Positions 48,500 to 60,109 of a DNA stretch of 64,000 nucleotides are shown one piece after another. The DNA is taken from contig CM060202.1 in NCBI GenBank assembly GCA_030562195.1, positions 27,886,317-27,950,316 on the forward strand, given 5' to 3'. Origin of the DNA: Nipponacmea schrenckii (taxonomy: Eukaryota; Mollusca; Gastropoda; Lottiidae). Position 1 is the first letter of the stretch; each line of letters opens with the position of its first letter. The position numbers and the translations under genes are program-made. Under the pieces are notes generated by a model. That model was not told the origin of the DNA and searched no databases. It saw only the letters and a program-made list of their open reading frames with translations.

Positions 48500-48870
48500 A
48501 TGTAAATTGACTAAACGTTGTGTTCAATAATGTGTCAATTAACTTATTGTTAATGTAAATTATCGAAACGTTGCGTTCCAAAAATTCCTGGGAATAGTAA
48601 ACTATAAATTTGTGTTATATCTAATGCCACAGTAAATTGATGAAACGTTGTGTTTAATAAAACTAAAGTAATCAAGAAGCTCATGTGTTAAGTTATTATT
48701 AATGTAACTTGCCGAAACGTTGTGATCTTAATATTCCAAACATTGTGCAATATATAAGTAAAAAATATGTAAAATTAAATTGTCGAATAAAACCTAAACG
48801 TTTTATTAAGTAGTCGTGTGTTTAAATGCTTACTTTAAATGTAAATTGTTGAAACGAAACGTTTGATATT
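48500..48870 (+). repeat. degenerate F-family copies (locus F3)
   Basis: Four to five copies of GTAAATTGTCGAAACGTTGT-like words at about 80-100 bp spacing, with ATAAAACTAAAG and GGGAATAGTAAACTATAA remnants of the F unit. The CTGATGA element is mostly lost (TTATTGTTAATG). Confidence 0.6.
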
Positions 48871-49149
48871 AAACAAGGATTCCCTAATATATTTTACCAA
48901 TATTAGTAAAAAGTTGTACAGTTATACTATTAGTTATGGTGTTAAATTATCATCTAATGTTGTATATCATTCAAATATTGTTAAAATAGAATATGGCATG
49001 GTAGCATTATAAAAAGTATATTGTTGAAGCGTCATATACAAAAAAATGAATCTTCATGTGTGGATAAACAATCGAGAAACAAGTATTTATTTTTATTCAT
49101 TTAAATATTTTACATTTCTTTTAATACTTGGAATATTTTTGTATTGTAC

Positions 49150-49380
49150 ATGAATATGTTGGCGCTGGGCAGGGTCTGTTTACTCCTATAGCCTCCAGAT
49201 ACCACTTTTCATGTAAAACTCTTGGAATGGTCTTTGAAAACACTGGCACCAGGCAGGATATGCTTACTCTTCGAAACATCCAATAAACCTTACCATAATG
49301 AAATATTCCTTCGCTGATCATTGATATACTCATATGCCAATAAGTTTCGGATTTCTGATTTCGTTTTGGGAGAGGGGTAA
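49150..49380 (+). repeat. dispersed repeat Q, partly duplicated copy
   Basis: GGCGCTGGGCAGGGTCTGTT and, about 100 bp later, TGGCACCAGGCAGGATATGC then TTACTCTTCG are two Q 5' parts in tandem. GCTGATCATTGATATACTCA, CCAATAAGTTTCGGATTTC and TTTCGTTTTGGG complete the second. Confidence 0.5.
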
Positions 49381-50160
49381 TTTTTACTAACTCTCATGAA
49401 GTGATGTCCACTATAAACTGTAGAATAAACCACAGGGGTATAAAGCTATAACTTTGTTATCTATAAAATAGTGGGCACAATTTAATATCACTATAATAAT
49501 TGATGTTGAAGGTGAGGCTAACGATAACTAGTATGCTTCTACTTCCAAAACACCAACCTTTATCAACCGAGAATTCCATAGGTGTAAAGTATAAAGGAAT
49601 TATTAATGGCCCACTCAGCTGGGTCAATATAGCTAATAGTGTTTACTTTGGTGTTTAATGATACATCCTTTCATAATATGAATCGCTATTTCTTTCAACG
49701 TATACCGTCCCATGAATGTCAGAAACGTTTATAAAAATGATAAACTAAACATAGAGCTGATTGGACTTAGTCATGACAGTTAGAAATGTTTTCGAAAAAA
49801 AAAAAAAAAAAAATAAGAACAGGAAATGTTCACATTCCAATTTTAGTTTTTAATTATGTGTTAATTGTTTCGTTAATTTTAAATACTAATATAATTTTTT
49901 TTACTGTTAAACTTTAAACTTTTTACTGTTTATTTTGTTTAACAATATAGGCATTCAGACAAATATCAACATTAATATTCGCAGGTGCTTTTTAACAGAT
50001 ACACATAACGTTTAACCTAGCCACAAATTATTTAAATTACATGGATGAAACCAACAAATACAATATGTCCACACCACAATCCACAGGTCTAAATAATAAA
50101 AAATAGGACTTAAATTAACCTCTGTAAATTATCTGTCAACGACATCAATATTGTTGACAG
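49381..50160. other. unique AT-rich DNA with an A19 tract
   Basis: No gene recognised. A 19-base A run starts at 49795. Confidence 0.5.
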
Positions 50161-50910
50161 GAATGAATTTTATAGCCTTCAAGGATCATACAAAATGACA
50201 AATCAATGAGGTAGATATGAAATGAGTCCAATAGCCATCCTAGATCATTCAAGATGATAAAATCAATGAGGGAGACATGAAATGAATCTAACAACCTTGG
50301 ATCATTGAATATGATAAAATCAATGAGGTAGATATGCAATGAGTCCCATAGCTATCCTGGACCATTGAAGATGATATAATCAATGAGGTAGACATGCAAC
50401 GAGTCTAATAGCGATCCTGGATCATTCAAAATGATAAAATCAATGAAGGTAGACATGAATTGAGTCCAATAGTCATTTTGGATCATTCAAGATGATAAAA
50501 TCAATGAAGGTAGACATGAATTGAGTCCAATAGTCATTTTGGATCATTCTAGATGACAAAAGGAGCACATGAGATGAGTCCAATGGTCATTCTGGATCAT
50601 TCAAGATGACAAAATCAATGAGGTAGACATAAAATGAGTCAAATAGCCATTCTGGATCATTTAAGATGATAACATCAATGAAGGTAGACATGAAATGAGT
50701 CCAATAGCCATCCTGGATCATTCTAGATGATAAAATCAATGAGGTAGACATGAAATGAGTCAAATATCCATCCTGGATCATTCAAAATGATAAAATCAAT
50801 GAGTTAGACATGAAATGAGTCCCAATAGCAATCCTGGATCATTCAAGATGCCAAACTCAATGGGATAGATATAGAATAAATCCAAAAACCATCCATGGAT
50901 CATGCAAGAT
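50161..50910 (-). repeat. minisatellite N, 60-bp unit, about 12 copies
   Basis: Unit words are GATAAAATCAATGAGGTAGA, CATGAAATGAGTCCAATAGC and CATCCTGGATCATTCAAGAT. As 60 bp is 20 codons, minus-strand frames of 64 codons stay open at two places. One-base length variants (GAAGGTAG vs GAGGTAG) break them, so coding is unlikely. Confidence 0.92.
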
Positions 50911-51993
50911 TCTGGATTATTTGAAAGTATTATATGAAAGAGATAGTGATCTAGACGCATCAAAACAGCATTTAAAAAAAAATACTAACGTCAAACCAAA
51001 TTGCAAAACTATATTCGTGATAATGATGCGTAATATACTAGTAAAGTGGTCACCTTGAAACAAAACCTCATACAAGATTATTAAACTAAATAGAACGCAC
51101 TAGGCCAAATATATTTCATACAGTCATCATTCTAGGCACACAAACCTGACTTTATTCAAAATTCATCTTATTCTGGTGTCTTATTCTGGCGTCAGAAACC
51201 AAACAAGCACATGTCTGTTAGTTTCATATGATATTTTGGTATGCTCCAATTCATTCTGCTCACAGAAACGTCATTGTATCAGGAAATCTATCTACTTGAA
51301 CAAGAGAGTTCCAATTTGACAATGTAACTAGAGTTAGTTGAATAAGATAGTTTGGTACATTCTAGAGACATTTAATCAGAAAACGGCATTTGACGATCTT
51401 ACTGCAATTAGCAGAACAAGACAGTTTAGCATACCTCTCTCTCCTATAAATTTTTTAACGACCAATGAAAACTATTACTTTAACTAATCTATAACCAATC
51501 TGGACATGAATAATTCCATTCTGAACATAAAACACTAATTACTACCATGCATTGAAATTGACTGGTGATCTGGACAGAAAACCTTGGTAGCCTTGTATCC
51601 TTCCGACGCCAGAAAACTGATATAACTGACTAACTAACTTTGAGGCGAGAGTGCTAAAATCATTCAAGGTACCCTAGACGCAGTGTGCGTCTAAACATAC
51701 CGATACAGCAACCCTGATAGTTGTTTCATGGTTGTTTTGTTGTATTAAACTGCACGTACGAGCTATATTCAGACGTACCTCAAATACATTCGGCTCCAAC
51801 TTCGCCAATGTTCGTCAGTTTCCGTGAGTAACAGTTTTCTTGTCCCGAAGGTGATGCAAGTTACCACAAAAACTGCATGCCTTATCAGAACCCTATGTGC
51901 AAATGGGTTCGTCCATTAACGAACCATACCCATATAGCCTTCACTAAGGCAATATAGCTATTTTGGTACATCAATTTAAGACATTACCTATTA
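50911..51993. other. diverged K copies and a GC-richer unique block
   Basis: About 51215-51460 holds two to three strongly diverged copies of the K unit (TTTGGTATGCTCCAATTCAT, GATAGTTTGGTACATTCTAG). The interval 51650-51960 is GC-richer, with a short perfect hairpin. No gene recognised. Confidence 0.5.
51675..51693. repeat. 8-bp perfect hairpin
   Basis: TAGACGCA, a GTG loop, then TGCGTCTA. A compact inverted repeat in a GC-richer block. It could be a protein-binding palindrome or chance. Confidence 0.5.
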
Positions 51994-52132
51994 GGTAGTT
52001 GATATTCGACCGGATGCGGTTGCGATGTGGAAAAAGACATTTATATTTATGTCAAATGACGTCAAAAATGATCCCATCCAGCTAAATATCTTTCTTCACA
52101 TCGCAACCGGATCCGGTCGAATATCCACTGCC
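51994..52132. mobile_element. foldback MITE-like element, about 45-bp arms
   Basis: Left arm GGTAGTTGATATTCGACCGG continuing into ATGCGGTTGCGATGTGGAAA, and the right arm ending CACATCGCAACCGGATCCGG then TCGAATATCCACTGCC, are reverse complements with few mismatches. The centre of about 50 bases includes a perfect TGACGTCA. The arms are much GC-richer than the surroundings, which supports insertion. No clear target duplication. No coding capacity. Confidence 0.75.
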
Positions 52133-52977
52133 AAAATATTAACCATGTCAATCCCTTAATATTTAAAAAATAGCACATAACATCCTCATTTTTTATGACA
52201 CCCTCATATTCTATTTGTTGCGTGGGTTTATGAATTCAACAGACCACAAAGTCATTATCATGTTAAGCATAGAGGTACTTAAGGTTACACATCATATTTG
52301 ACAACCCGAACTAATCGCTGCCAACCCAAATCCCCCCACCCCTCACACACCCTCTTCCGAGGTACGCAGTGGGTTGCTCGGACCGCAGAAACAATCTTTC
52401 TCCAAACCCTTTCATTTTAATAAGTATAAAGTATTTTTTTTAGTACTTCGTACCCCAGGGATGTAGCAAGAGGGTTCCATCTATATGCGAATAGGTTTTT
52501 CGATTCAGAAAAACCTAAGTTAGTATAAAATATGTTTATTATCACAATAAATATCTGGCCAACAGACTTGCAATCACTTAAGTATTTTATAAGCCATGTA
52601 CATGTTTGTATTTACGCCAAGACAATTTATATGCAAATTCAAATAATGATGTATGGTTTTATAATTCTGTCTAGACATAACAGATTTGACCCAAATATCA
52701 TAAGTGATATTAATAGTTAATGTATGAGCGAGATTGTGTATGGCCTAGTTAATGTTTAAAGCAGGAACACAATTAAATACAAACATATACATATGTCTAT
52801 CAAAATCACGAGGAAAGGATTAATTGGCAGGTGCATAAAACGGCAGAATGAACAGTCAAGCAATACATAAAACCTAAACGCATCAAGAGATATGAGCCAC
52901 AAATCTAAAAGCAAACGAAAAATCATATATCAGAATTTAATAAATACCATTTAGAAAACGACATATCTCTCTAATTA
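52133..52977. other. unique DNA, no gene recognised
   Basis: A short C-rich stretch lies at about 52330-52350. A 62-codon frame at 52532-52720 is unrecognised. Confidence 0.5.
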
Positions 52978-53338
52978 TTAACATAACTATTATTCAATTA
53001 ACAAGAGGAAAACAGGCATATACCTAGCAAAACTATTATTTATATCACTAGGAGAAAACTGATATATACCTATCAAAACTATTATTCATATCACAAGGAG
53101 AAAACTGATATATACCTATCAAAACTATTATTCATATCACAAGGAGAAAACTGATATATACCTATCAAAACTATTATTCATATCACAAGGAGAAAACTGA
53201 TATATACCTATCAAAACTATTATTCATATCACAAGGAGAAAACTGACATATACCTATCAAAACTATTATTCATATCACAAGGAGAAAACTGACATATACC
53301 TATCAAAACTATTATTCATATCACAAGTAGAAAACTGA
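52978..53338 (-). repeat. minisatellite C (locus C4), 46-bp unit, about 8 copies
   Basis: Same unit and orientation as C2 and C3. Its last copy (AAGTAGAAAACTGAC) runs directly into array O with no spacer. Confidence 0.93.
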
Positions 53339-54918
53339 CTTTATTTAATATTTTACATCTATAGTAACCTGAACACTTACATAATTTAATATTTTACATC
53401 TACAGTAACCTGAAACACTTACATAATTTAATATTTTACATCTATTAGTAACCTGAACACTTACATAATTTAATATTTTACATCTACAGTAACCTGAAAC
53501 ACTTACATAATTTAATATTTTACATCTATAGTAACCTGAACACTTACATAATTTAATATTTTACATCTATAGTAACCTGAACACTTACATAATTTAATAT
53601 TTTACATCTACAGTCACCTAAACACTTACATAATTTAATATTTTACATCTACAGTAACCTGAACACTTACATAATTTAATATTTTACATCTATAGTAACC
53701 TGAACACTTACATAATTTAATATTTTACATCTATAGTAACCTGAACACTTACATAATTTAATATTTTACATCTACAGTAACCTGAACACTTACATAATTT
53801 AATATTTTACATCTACAGTAACCTGAACACTTACATAATTTAATATTTTACATCTACAGTAACCTGAACACTTACATAATTTAATATTTTACATCTACAG
53901 TAACCTGAACACTTACATAATTTAATATTTTACATCTACAGTAACCTGAACACTTACATAATTTAATATTTTACATCTACAGTAACCTGAACACTTACAT
54001 AATTTAATATTTTACATCTACAGTAACCTGAACACTTACATAATTTAATATTTTACATCTATAGTAACCTAAACACTTACATAATTTAATATTTTACATC
54101 TATAGTAACCTGAACACTTACATAATTTAATATTTTACATCTATAGTACCTAAACACTTACATAATTTAATATTTTACATCTATAGTAACCTAACACTTA
54201 CATAATTTAATATTTTACATCTACAGTAACCTAAACACTTACATAATTTAATATTTTACATCTACAGTAACCTAAACACTTACATAATTTAATATTTTAC
54301 ATCTACAGTCACCTAAACACTTACATAATTTAATATTTTACATCTATAGTAACCTGAACACTTACATAATTTAATATTTTACATCTATAGTAACCTAAAC
54401 ACTTACATAATTTAATATTTTACATCTATAGTAACCTGAACACTTACATAATTTAATATTTTACATCTATAGTAACCTGAACACTTACATAATTTAATAT
54501 TTTACATCTACAGTAACCTAAACACTTACATAATTTAATATTTTACATCTATAGTAACCTGAACACTTACATAATTTAATATTTTACATCTATAGTAACC
54601 TGAAACACTTACATAATTTAATATTTTACATCTACAGTAACCTGAACACTTACATAATTTAATATTTTACATCTACAGTAACCTGAACACTTACATAATT
54701 TAATATTTTACATCTATAGTAACCTGAACACTTACATAATTTAATATTTTACATCTTTAGTAACCTAAACACTTACATAATTTAATATTTTACATCTATA
54801 GTAACCTAAACACTTACATAATTTAATATTTTACATCTACAGTAACCTGAACACTTACATAATTTAATATTTTACATCTACAGTAACCTAAACACTTACA
54901 TAATTTAATATTTTACAT
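53339..54918 (+). repeat. minisatellite O, 41-bp unit, about 38 copies
   Basis: Unit words are ACTTACATAATTTAATATTT and TACATCTACAGTAACCTGAA. Copies are nearly identical, with three recurrent variants (CTACAG/CTATAG, CCTGAAC/CCTAAAC, GAAC/GAAAC) mixed along the array. The highest copy number in the window, evidently recently expanded. Confidence 0.96.
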
Positions 54919-55198
54919 TAAATGACTTATAAATTAATAATTTAATACTATATTCAGCCTAACTATCGGTAATTCTGAATTGGAATTTGAAATGGCTTAT
55001 TCAGGCGTTGTTTTGCGTTTATACTTTATTAAGAAGATTAACATAATAATTACTTTACAGCCTACAGCCTCGTCCATACATTTGATTTCAACAACTTTTC
55101 AATTGAATCTTTTCAGCTTCGTCAACGTGTACCAGACAAAATCGATAAAACCTAGGTCAATGACAACGAAAGTCTTAATCCCATGGGTTCACAATGAA
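54919..55198. other. unique spacer between arrays O and P
   Basis: About 280 bases of non-repetitive sequence. A frame opening at 54980 runs through it into array P and gives a 281-codon open frame whose last two thirds are repeat. Confidence 0.5.
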
Positions 55199-55897
55199 AA
55201 TCATCTTCACAAAGTCAAACTATTACGAACTTCATCTTATACATCTTTACAATGTCAAACTATTATGAACTTCATCTTATACATCTTCCCAACGTCAAGC
55301 TATTACAAACTTCATCTTATACATCTTCATTATGTCAAGCTATTACAAACTTCGTCTTATACATCTTTACAATGTCAGGCTATTACTAACTTCACCTTAT
55401 ACATCTTCACAACGTCAAGCTATTACAAACTTCATCTTATACATCTTCACAATGTCAGGCTATTACAAACTTCATCTTATACATCTTTACAATGTCAAGC
55501 TATTACAAACTTCATCTTATACATCTTTACAATGTCAAGCTATTGCAAACTTCAACTTATACATCTTCACAATGTCAAGCTATTCAAACTTCATCTTATA
55601 CATCTTCACTATGTCAAGCTATTACAAACTTCATCTTATACATCTTCACTATGTCAAGCTATTACTAACTTCATCTTATACATCTTCACAATGTCAAGCT
55701 ATTGCAAACTTCATCTTATACATCTTCACTATGTCAAGCTATTAGAAACTTCATCTTATACATTTTCACTATGTCAAGCTATTGCAAACTTTATCTTATA
55801 CATCTTCACTATGTCAAGCTATTAGAAACTTCATCTTATACATTTTCACTATGTCAAGCTATTACTAACTTCATCTTATACATATTCACGATGTGAA
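55199..55897 (+). repeat. minisatellite P, 40-bp unit, about 17 copies
   Basis: Unit words are TTCATCTTATACATCTTCAC and AATGTCAAGCTATTACAAAC. The unit has no stop in any of three forward frames. Since 40 is not a multiple of 3, each frame cycles through all three readings every 120 bp, giving three overlapping long open frames (281, 137 and 64 codons). This reflects the unit's composition rather than a gene. It shares its core with array L at 35.0 kb. Confidence 0.95.
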
Positions 55898-56077
55898 GAA
55901 ATGAAGTCTAAGACTGCAATGAGTAACCTTTCCCGGTATCATACACAGAAGTTGGTAAATTCAGTGATTGAGTTAAATTGTACGCTAACAAATACAAATG
56001 TTGTTCATTTTAGCAAAAATCTTTTAATTGCATACAAAGTCGGATTTAAGGCTTTGAATTAAAAACAAATTCATAAT

Positions 56078-57530
56078 GTAATCCAGAGTTAGGTGATGTC
56101 TGGCGTTTCTATAAACAGACAATAGTACTACAGTGAACCACTCTCTAGAATATAACCCAGAGTTAGGTGATGTCTGGCGTTTCTATAAACATGCAATAGT
56201 ACAACAGTGGATCACTCTCTAGAATATAACCCGGAGTTAGGTGATGTGTGGTGTTTCTATAAACAGACAATAGTAGGGCAGTGGACCACTCTCTAGAATA
56301 TAACCCAGAGTTAGGTGTTGTCTGGTGTTTCTATAAACAGACAAAAGCACAACAGTGGATCACTCTCTAGAATATAACCCAGAGTTAGGTGATGTGTGGT
56401 GTTTCTATAAACAGACAAAAGCACAACAGTGGATCACTCTCTAGAATATAACCCAGAGTTAGGTGATGTCTGGTGTTTCTTTAAACAGACAATAGTAGGG
56501 CAGTGGACCACTCTCTAGAATATAACCCAGAGTTAGGTGATGTCTGGTGTTTCTATAAACAGACAATAGTACAATAGTGGATCACTCTCTAGAATATAAC
56601 CCGGAGTTAGGTGATGTTTGGTGTTTCTATAAACAGACAATAGTACAATAGTGGACCACTCTCTAGAATATAACCCAGAGTTAGGTGATGTCTGGTGTTT
56701 CTATAAACAGACAATAGTACAGCAGTGGACCACTCTCTAGAATATAACCCAAAGTTAGGGGATGTCTGGTGTTTCTATAAACAGACAATAGTACAATAGT
56801 GGATCACTCTCTAGAATATAACCCGGAGTTAGGTGATGTTTGGTGTTTCTATAAACAGACAATAGAAGGGCAGTTGACCACTCTCTAGAATATAACCCAA
56901 AGTTAGGGGATGTCTGGTGTTTCTATAAACAGACAAAAGTACAACAGTGGATCACTCAAGAGATTTAGATTATAACCCAGAGTTAGGTGATGTTTGGTGT
57001 TTCTATAAACAGACAATAGTAGGGCAGTGGACCACTCTCTAGAATATAACCCAGAGTTAGGTGGTGTCTGGTGTTTCTATAAACAGATAATATTACAACA
57101 GTGGATCACTCTCTAGAATATAACCCAGAGTTAGGTGAGGTGTGGTGTTTCTATAAACAGACAATAGTAGGGCAGTGGACCACTATCTAGAATATAACCT
57201 AGAGTTAGGTGATGTCTGGTGTTTCTATAACAGACAATAGTACAACAGTGAACCACTATCTAGAATATAACCCAGAGTTAGTTGATGTCTGGTGTTTCTA
57301 TAAACAGACAATAGTACAACAGTGGACCATCATCTATTATATAACCCAGAGTTAGGTGATGTCTGGTGTTTCTATAAACAGACAATAGTGCAACAGTGCA
57401 CCACTCTCTAGAATATAACCCAGAGTTAGGTGATGTCTGGTGTTTCTCTAGACAGACAATAGTACAACAGTGAACCATTTTCTAGAATATAACCTTGACT
57501 TGAGATGAGATCTGGTGTTTCTGTGAAAAC
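56078..57530 (+). repeat. minisatellite E (locus E2), 76-bp unit, about 19 copies
   Basis: Same unit and orientation as locus E1, 45 kb away. Variant classes TAGTACAACAGTGGATC, TAGTACAATAGTGG and TAGTAGGGCAGTGGACC are interspersed, so it has higher-order structure. One unit carries an insertion-like change (CACTCAAGAGATTTAGATTA near 56957). Confidence 0.94.
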
Positions 57531-59127
57531 AATAAAACATTTTCTTTTTAATATTTTATGCCAGTGTTTGACGGTTATTTTCTCCAGTTTGTTTGTAAAG
57601 TGAAGTGTTGTTGGGCTAGATATGTTGGTAACAAGTCAATTTTCGTGGAATAATGTTGTTTTTTCTACCAGTGATAAAAATATACATTAATAAAACGTCT
57701 CAATCCTACCTAATCTCGACAACGGTGACCCGATTTCTACTTACAAACCTAGCTGTCTGGGTCATTCAGATCGAAACGAGAAAATATACAAATTCTTCAC
57801 CAAATTTCCTACTTCTGATAACCAATTTAACCATGTGACTTGTTTAAATCATCTACAGATATAGAGATTTCCAAATTCATTATTTGCGGTGAAGAAACTT
57901 AGTTAGATACAACACAAGGTCGTATTGTAATGGAGGATGTTGAGCTACTTTTGTGTATGTTTTGCAGCAATGACAGTTTTGGTATGCTTACTCTTCTAGA
58001 CATCTGATACCACGTTTCATTATGATTACTCCCTCACGGTTGATACATTTCGTGATATAAAAAGTGCATTAGCTGCTACCAACATTTTGCCAACATGCTT
58101 TTTGGCGTCTAAATGCTTCCATAATAAACAAATTAACACCCTTTCTGAGATTCGACTGCAGTTTTATCTTAGTTAATGAAATCTCTAAGGGAGGAGCTTT
58201 GTGCCATTCGTGATCCCAAAAACTTAAATACGTCATGTAATATTCAAGATATTGTAAAGAGTTTAAAACAAAATATTTATGTGTATCGGGAACACTGTTA
58301 TCATTAACAATCCGCCAGGCATTTTTGGTTCCTGAAATTCAACTTTATGTTTGATGTTTACATGCAAACGTCCTTATATATCAAAAGCAGATTTTGCGAC
58401 AGTGGAATTGCAAGATTCACAGAAATCTGACTACAAATTAAAATGGTCCAAATTAATGATATACGTTTACCGATATTCATGCAAACCTTTATAATACCTT
58501 TAATATCTTCTGTTTTTTTTGGGGGGGGGGGGGGCTTTTTCATGTCAAACAAATGTTTGGCTCAAATTTTAGAAAACTACAAATAAAAATCTCAAGAAGT
58601 TATCTTGTCATTAACTTTAGAACACCATATGTTTGCATAAACATTTCATTGTCGCTATGTTTTGATTTGGTTGTTGATGGAAAATTTTAGCAAAGCAAAC
58701 GCCACTAGTAAAGAAATATGTTTCCTACTAATTTTGCAGGTTTCAACTAAAAATATCAAACCATTGCGAGACCAAGCGCCAACACCAGATACAACTGCTT
58801 GATTGACAATAAGTACGCTTTACGCGCCCATTAAAAACAAATTCAGTTTAATCAAGTAGAAACATTGATGTTAATATCATATTCTAAAAATCTTTTTAGA
58901 TATTTTTAACTTTATTTATATAAATGAACAATAACTATAGACCAAAAAGTGTCCCCAGACTTAGCTGAAAGTTACACTTCAAGTATATGTATCGAACTTT
59001 AGAAGGCCAATACCAGTTAAATGGTTTACGTAAACATTTTAATGTCGCTCTGTTCGTTATGATTGTTTTGTTTAATACTAATAAAAATTGCAGTATCTTT
59101 AAGTCGTAAGTCAACGAAAAAGATTCT
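57531..59127. other. unique DNA with a Q copy and a G-run
   Basis: No gene recognised. A Q copy lies at 57975-58100 and T8 followed by G14 at about 58513-58534. A 61-codon frame at 57653-57838 is unrecognised. Confidence 0.5.
57975..58100 (+). repeat. dispersed repeat Q copy
   Basis: GGTATGCTTACTCTTCTAGA, CATCTGATACCACGTTTCAT and AAAAAGTGCATTAGCTGCTA then CCAACATTTTGCCAACATGC match the Q order of words seen at 3080. Confidence 0.55.
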
Positions 59128-59585
59128 AAAATGAAATGAAATAAATGGAGTTTTTAAATTTGTAATAAAAACAGAATATGCTACACAATGCAAAGCACAC
59201 AAGTCTCATGAGAAATGTGCAAATAGATGCGAAATACTTTGGATAGGAAAATCTGCACCTTATGGGCTAATGAACACAGCCAACGCCATTGATTGTGCAA
59301 TGAGGACACTTTGCCTATACTCTTTTTGATATTTCCTTTATTTATAACTGTAGATCTTCTATGTCCACAGCCTGTGGCGCACAGGGTACCGGTTTACTGT
59401 TATATTTGAACTATGTGTACTAGACACATTTTCCATGCCAGTCCTCGGACCTGCGTCACTGACAGGGGGAAACCGGGCTGAAAATTCCGAAAGTTTATCT
59501 CGACCTTTGCCTGGATTGAACCCTGAACCTTCGGGTTAGAGAGCAAGTGTTTAACTCACCGAGCCACCACGACTCCCCACCACGA
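59128..59585 (-). mobile_element. tRNA-derived SINE, near full length
   Basis: On the minus strand the 5' end GTCGTGGTGGCTCGGTGAGT contains a box A-like TGGCTCGGTGAGTT (59553-59566). Box B is GGTTCAATCC (59513-59522), with tRNA-like spacing. A body follows (GGTTTCCCCCTGTCAGTGAC, GCAGGTCCGAGGACTGGC), then the family tail (CCTCATTGCACAATCAATGG, GTTCATTAGCCCATAAGGTG), and a terminus AAAACTCCATTTATTTCATT. About 90 bases separate the GGTGCAG word from the terminus here, versus about 17 in the 59.97 kb fragment, so this copy is a variant or has an insertion. CACGACTCCCCAC is duplicated at its 5' edge (to about 59593). It has no coding capacity and depends on LINE machinery in trans. Confidence 0.75.
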
Positions 59586-59593
59586 CTCCCCAC

Positions 59594-59969
59594 TTTAGAT
59601 AGGAGGGGGCTACAATAGGAACAGACTTCAGGGGTGCGGATACAATTTAAGAATTGGAATAAAACTGCAGTGATTTTCTTGAGCTGACTTATGAATGTTT
59701 TGTCATAATATGTGAAGATTTAAGATTTATTTTTTTTTCATATCTGATTTCGACCTGTTAAATTTATGGTTTATTGTTCTCAAGATTGATTCTTTCAATT
59801 CATCCATTTTACAACTAAACAATCAAAGGTTGGTGCCATTTTAACAATGATCTTTAATATATAAAATATCTTTCTTCATAACCTTTACATTGCCCTTTTT
59901 ACTGTCATAACTCTTTTTCTTTGTGACCTAGGTCAGTGCTTTTATAAGAAAATATTATCTTCTACCTCT
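59594..59969. other. unique spacer
   Basis: Nothing recognised between the SINE and the next tail fragment. Confidence 0.45.
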
Positions 59970-60090
59970 TACAAGACCTTTCTGGCAAAATTTCCCTCAT
60001 AGCACACTGCATGGCGTTGCCCGTCTTCATTAGCCCATAAGGTGCAGAAAACTAGGACGTAAAACTCCATTTCATTTCATTTTCTTACAA
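59970..60090 (+). mobile_element. SINE tail fragment with intact CATTT terminus
   Basis: TCTGGCAAAATTTCCCTCAT, GCATGGCGTTGCCCGTCTTC, ATTAGCCCATAAGGTGCAGA, AAACTAGGACGTAAAACTCC and ATTTCATTTCATTTT. This is the clearest 3' end of the family. The tRNA head is missing (5' truncation). Confidence 0.7.
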
Positions 60091-60109
60091 GACCAAGCAC
60101 AGCGGATAC

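Noticed and set aside
54980..55825. 281-codon gene
   Set aside because: About two thirds is the 40-bp array, which is open in all three forward frames, so the length is not evidence of coding.
57278..57478. 66-codon minus-strand gene
   Set aside because: It lies wholly in the 76-bp E2 array and is open for less than three units.
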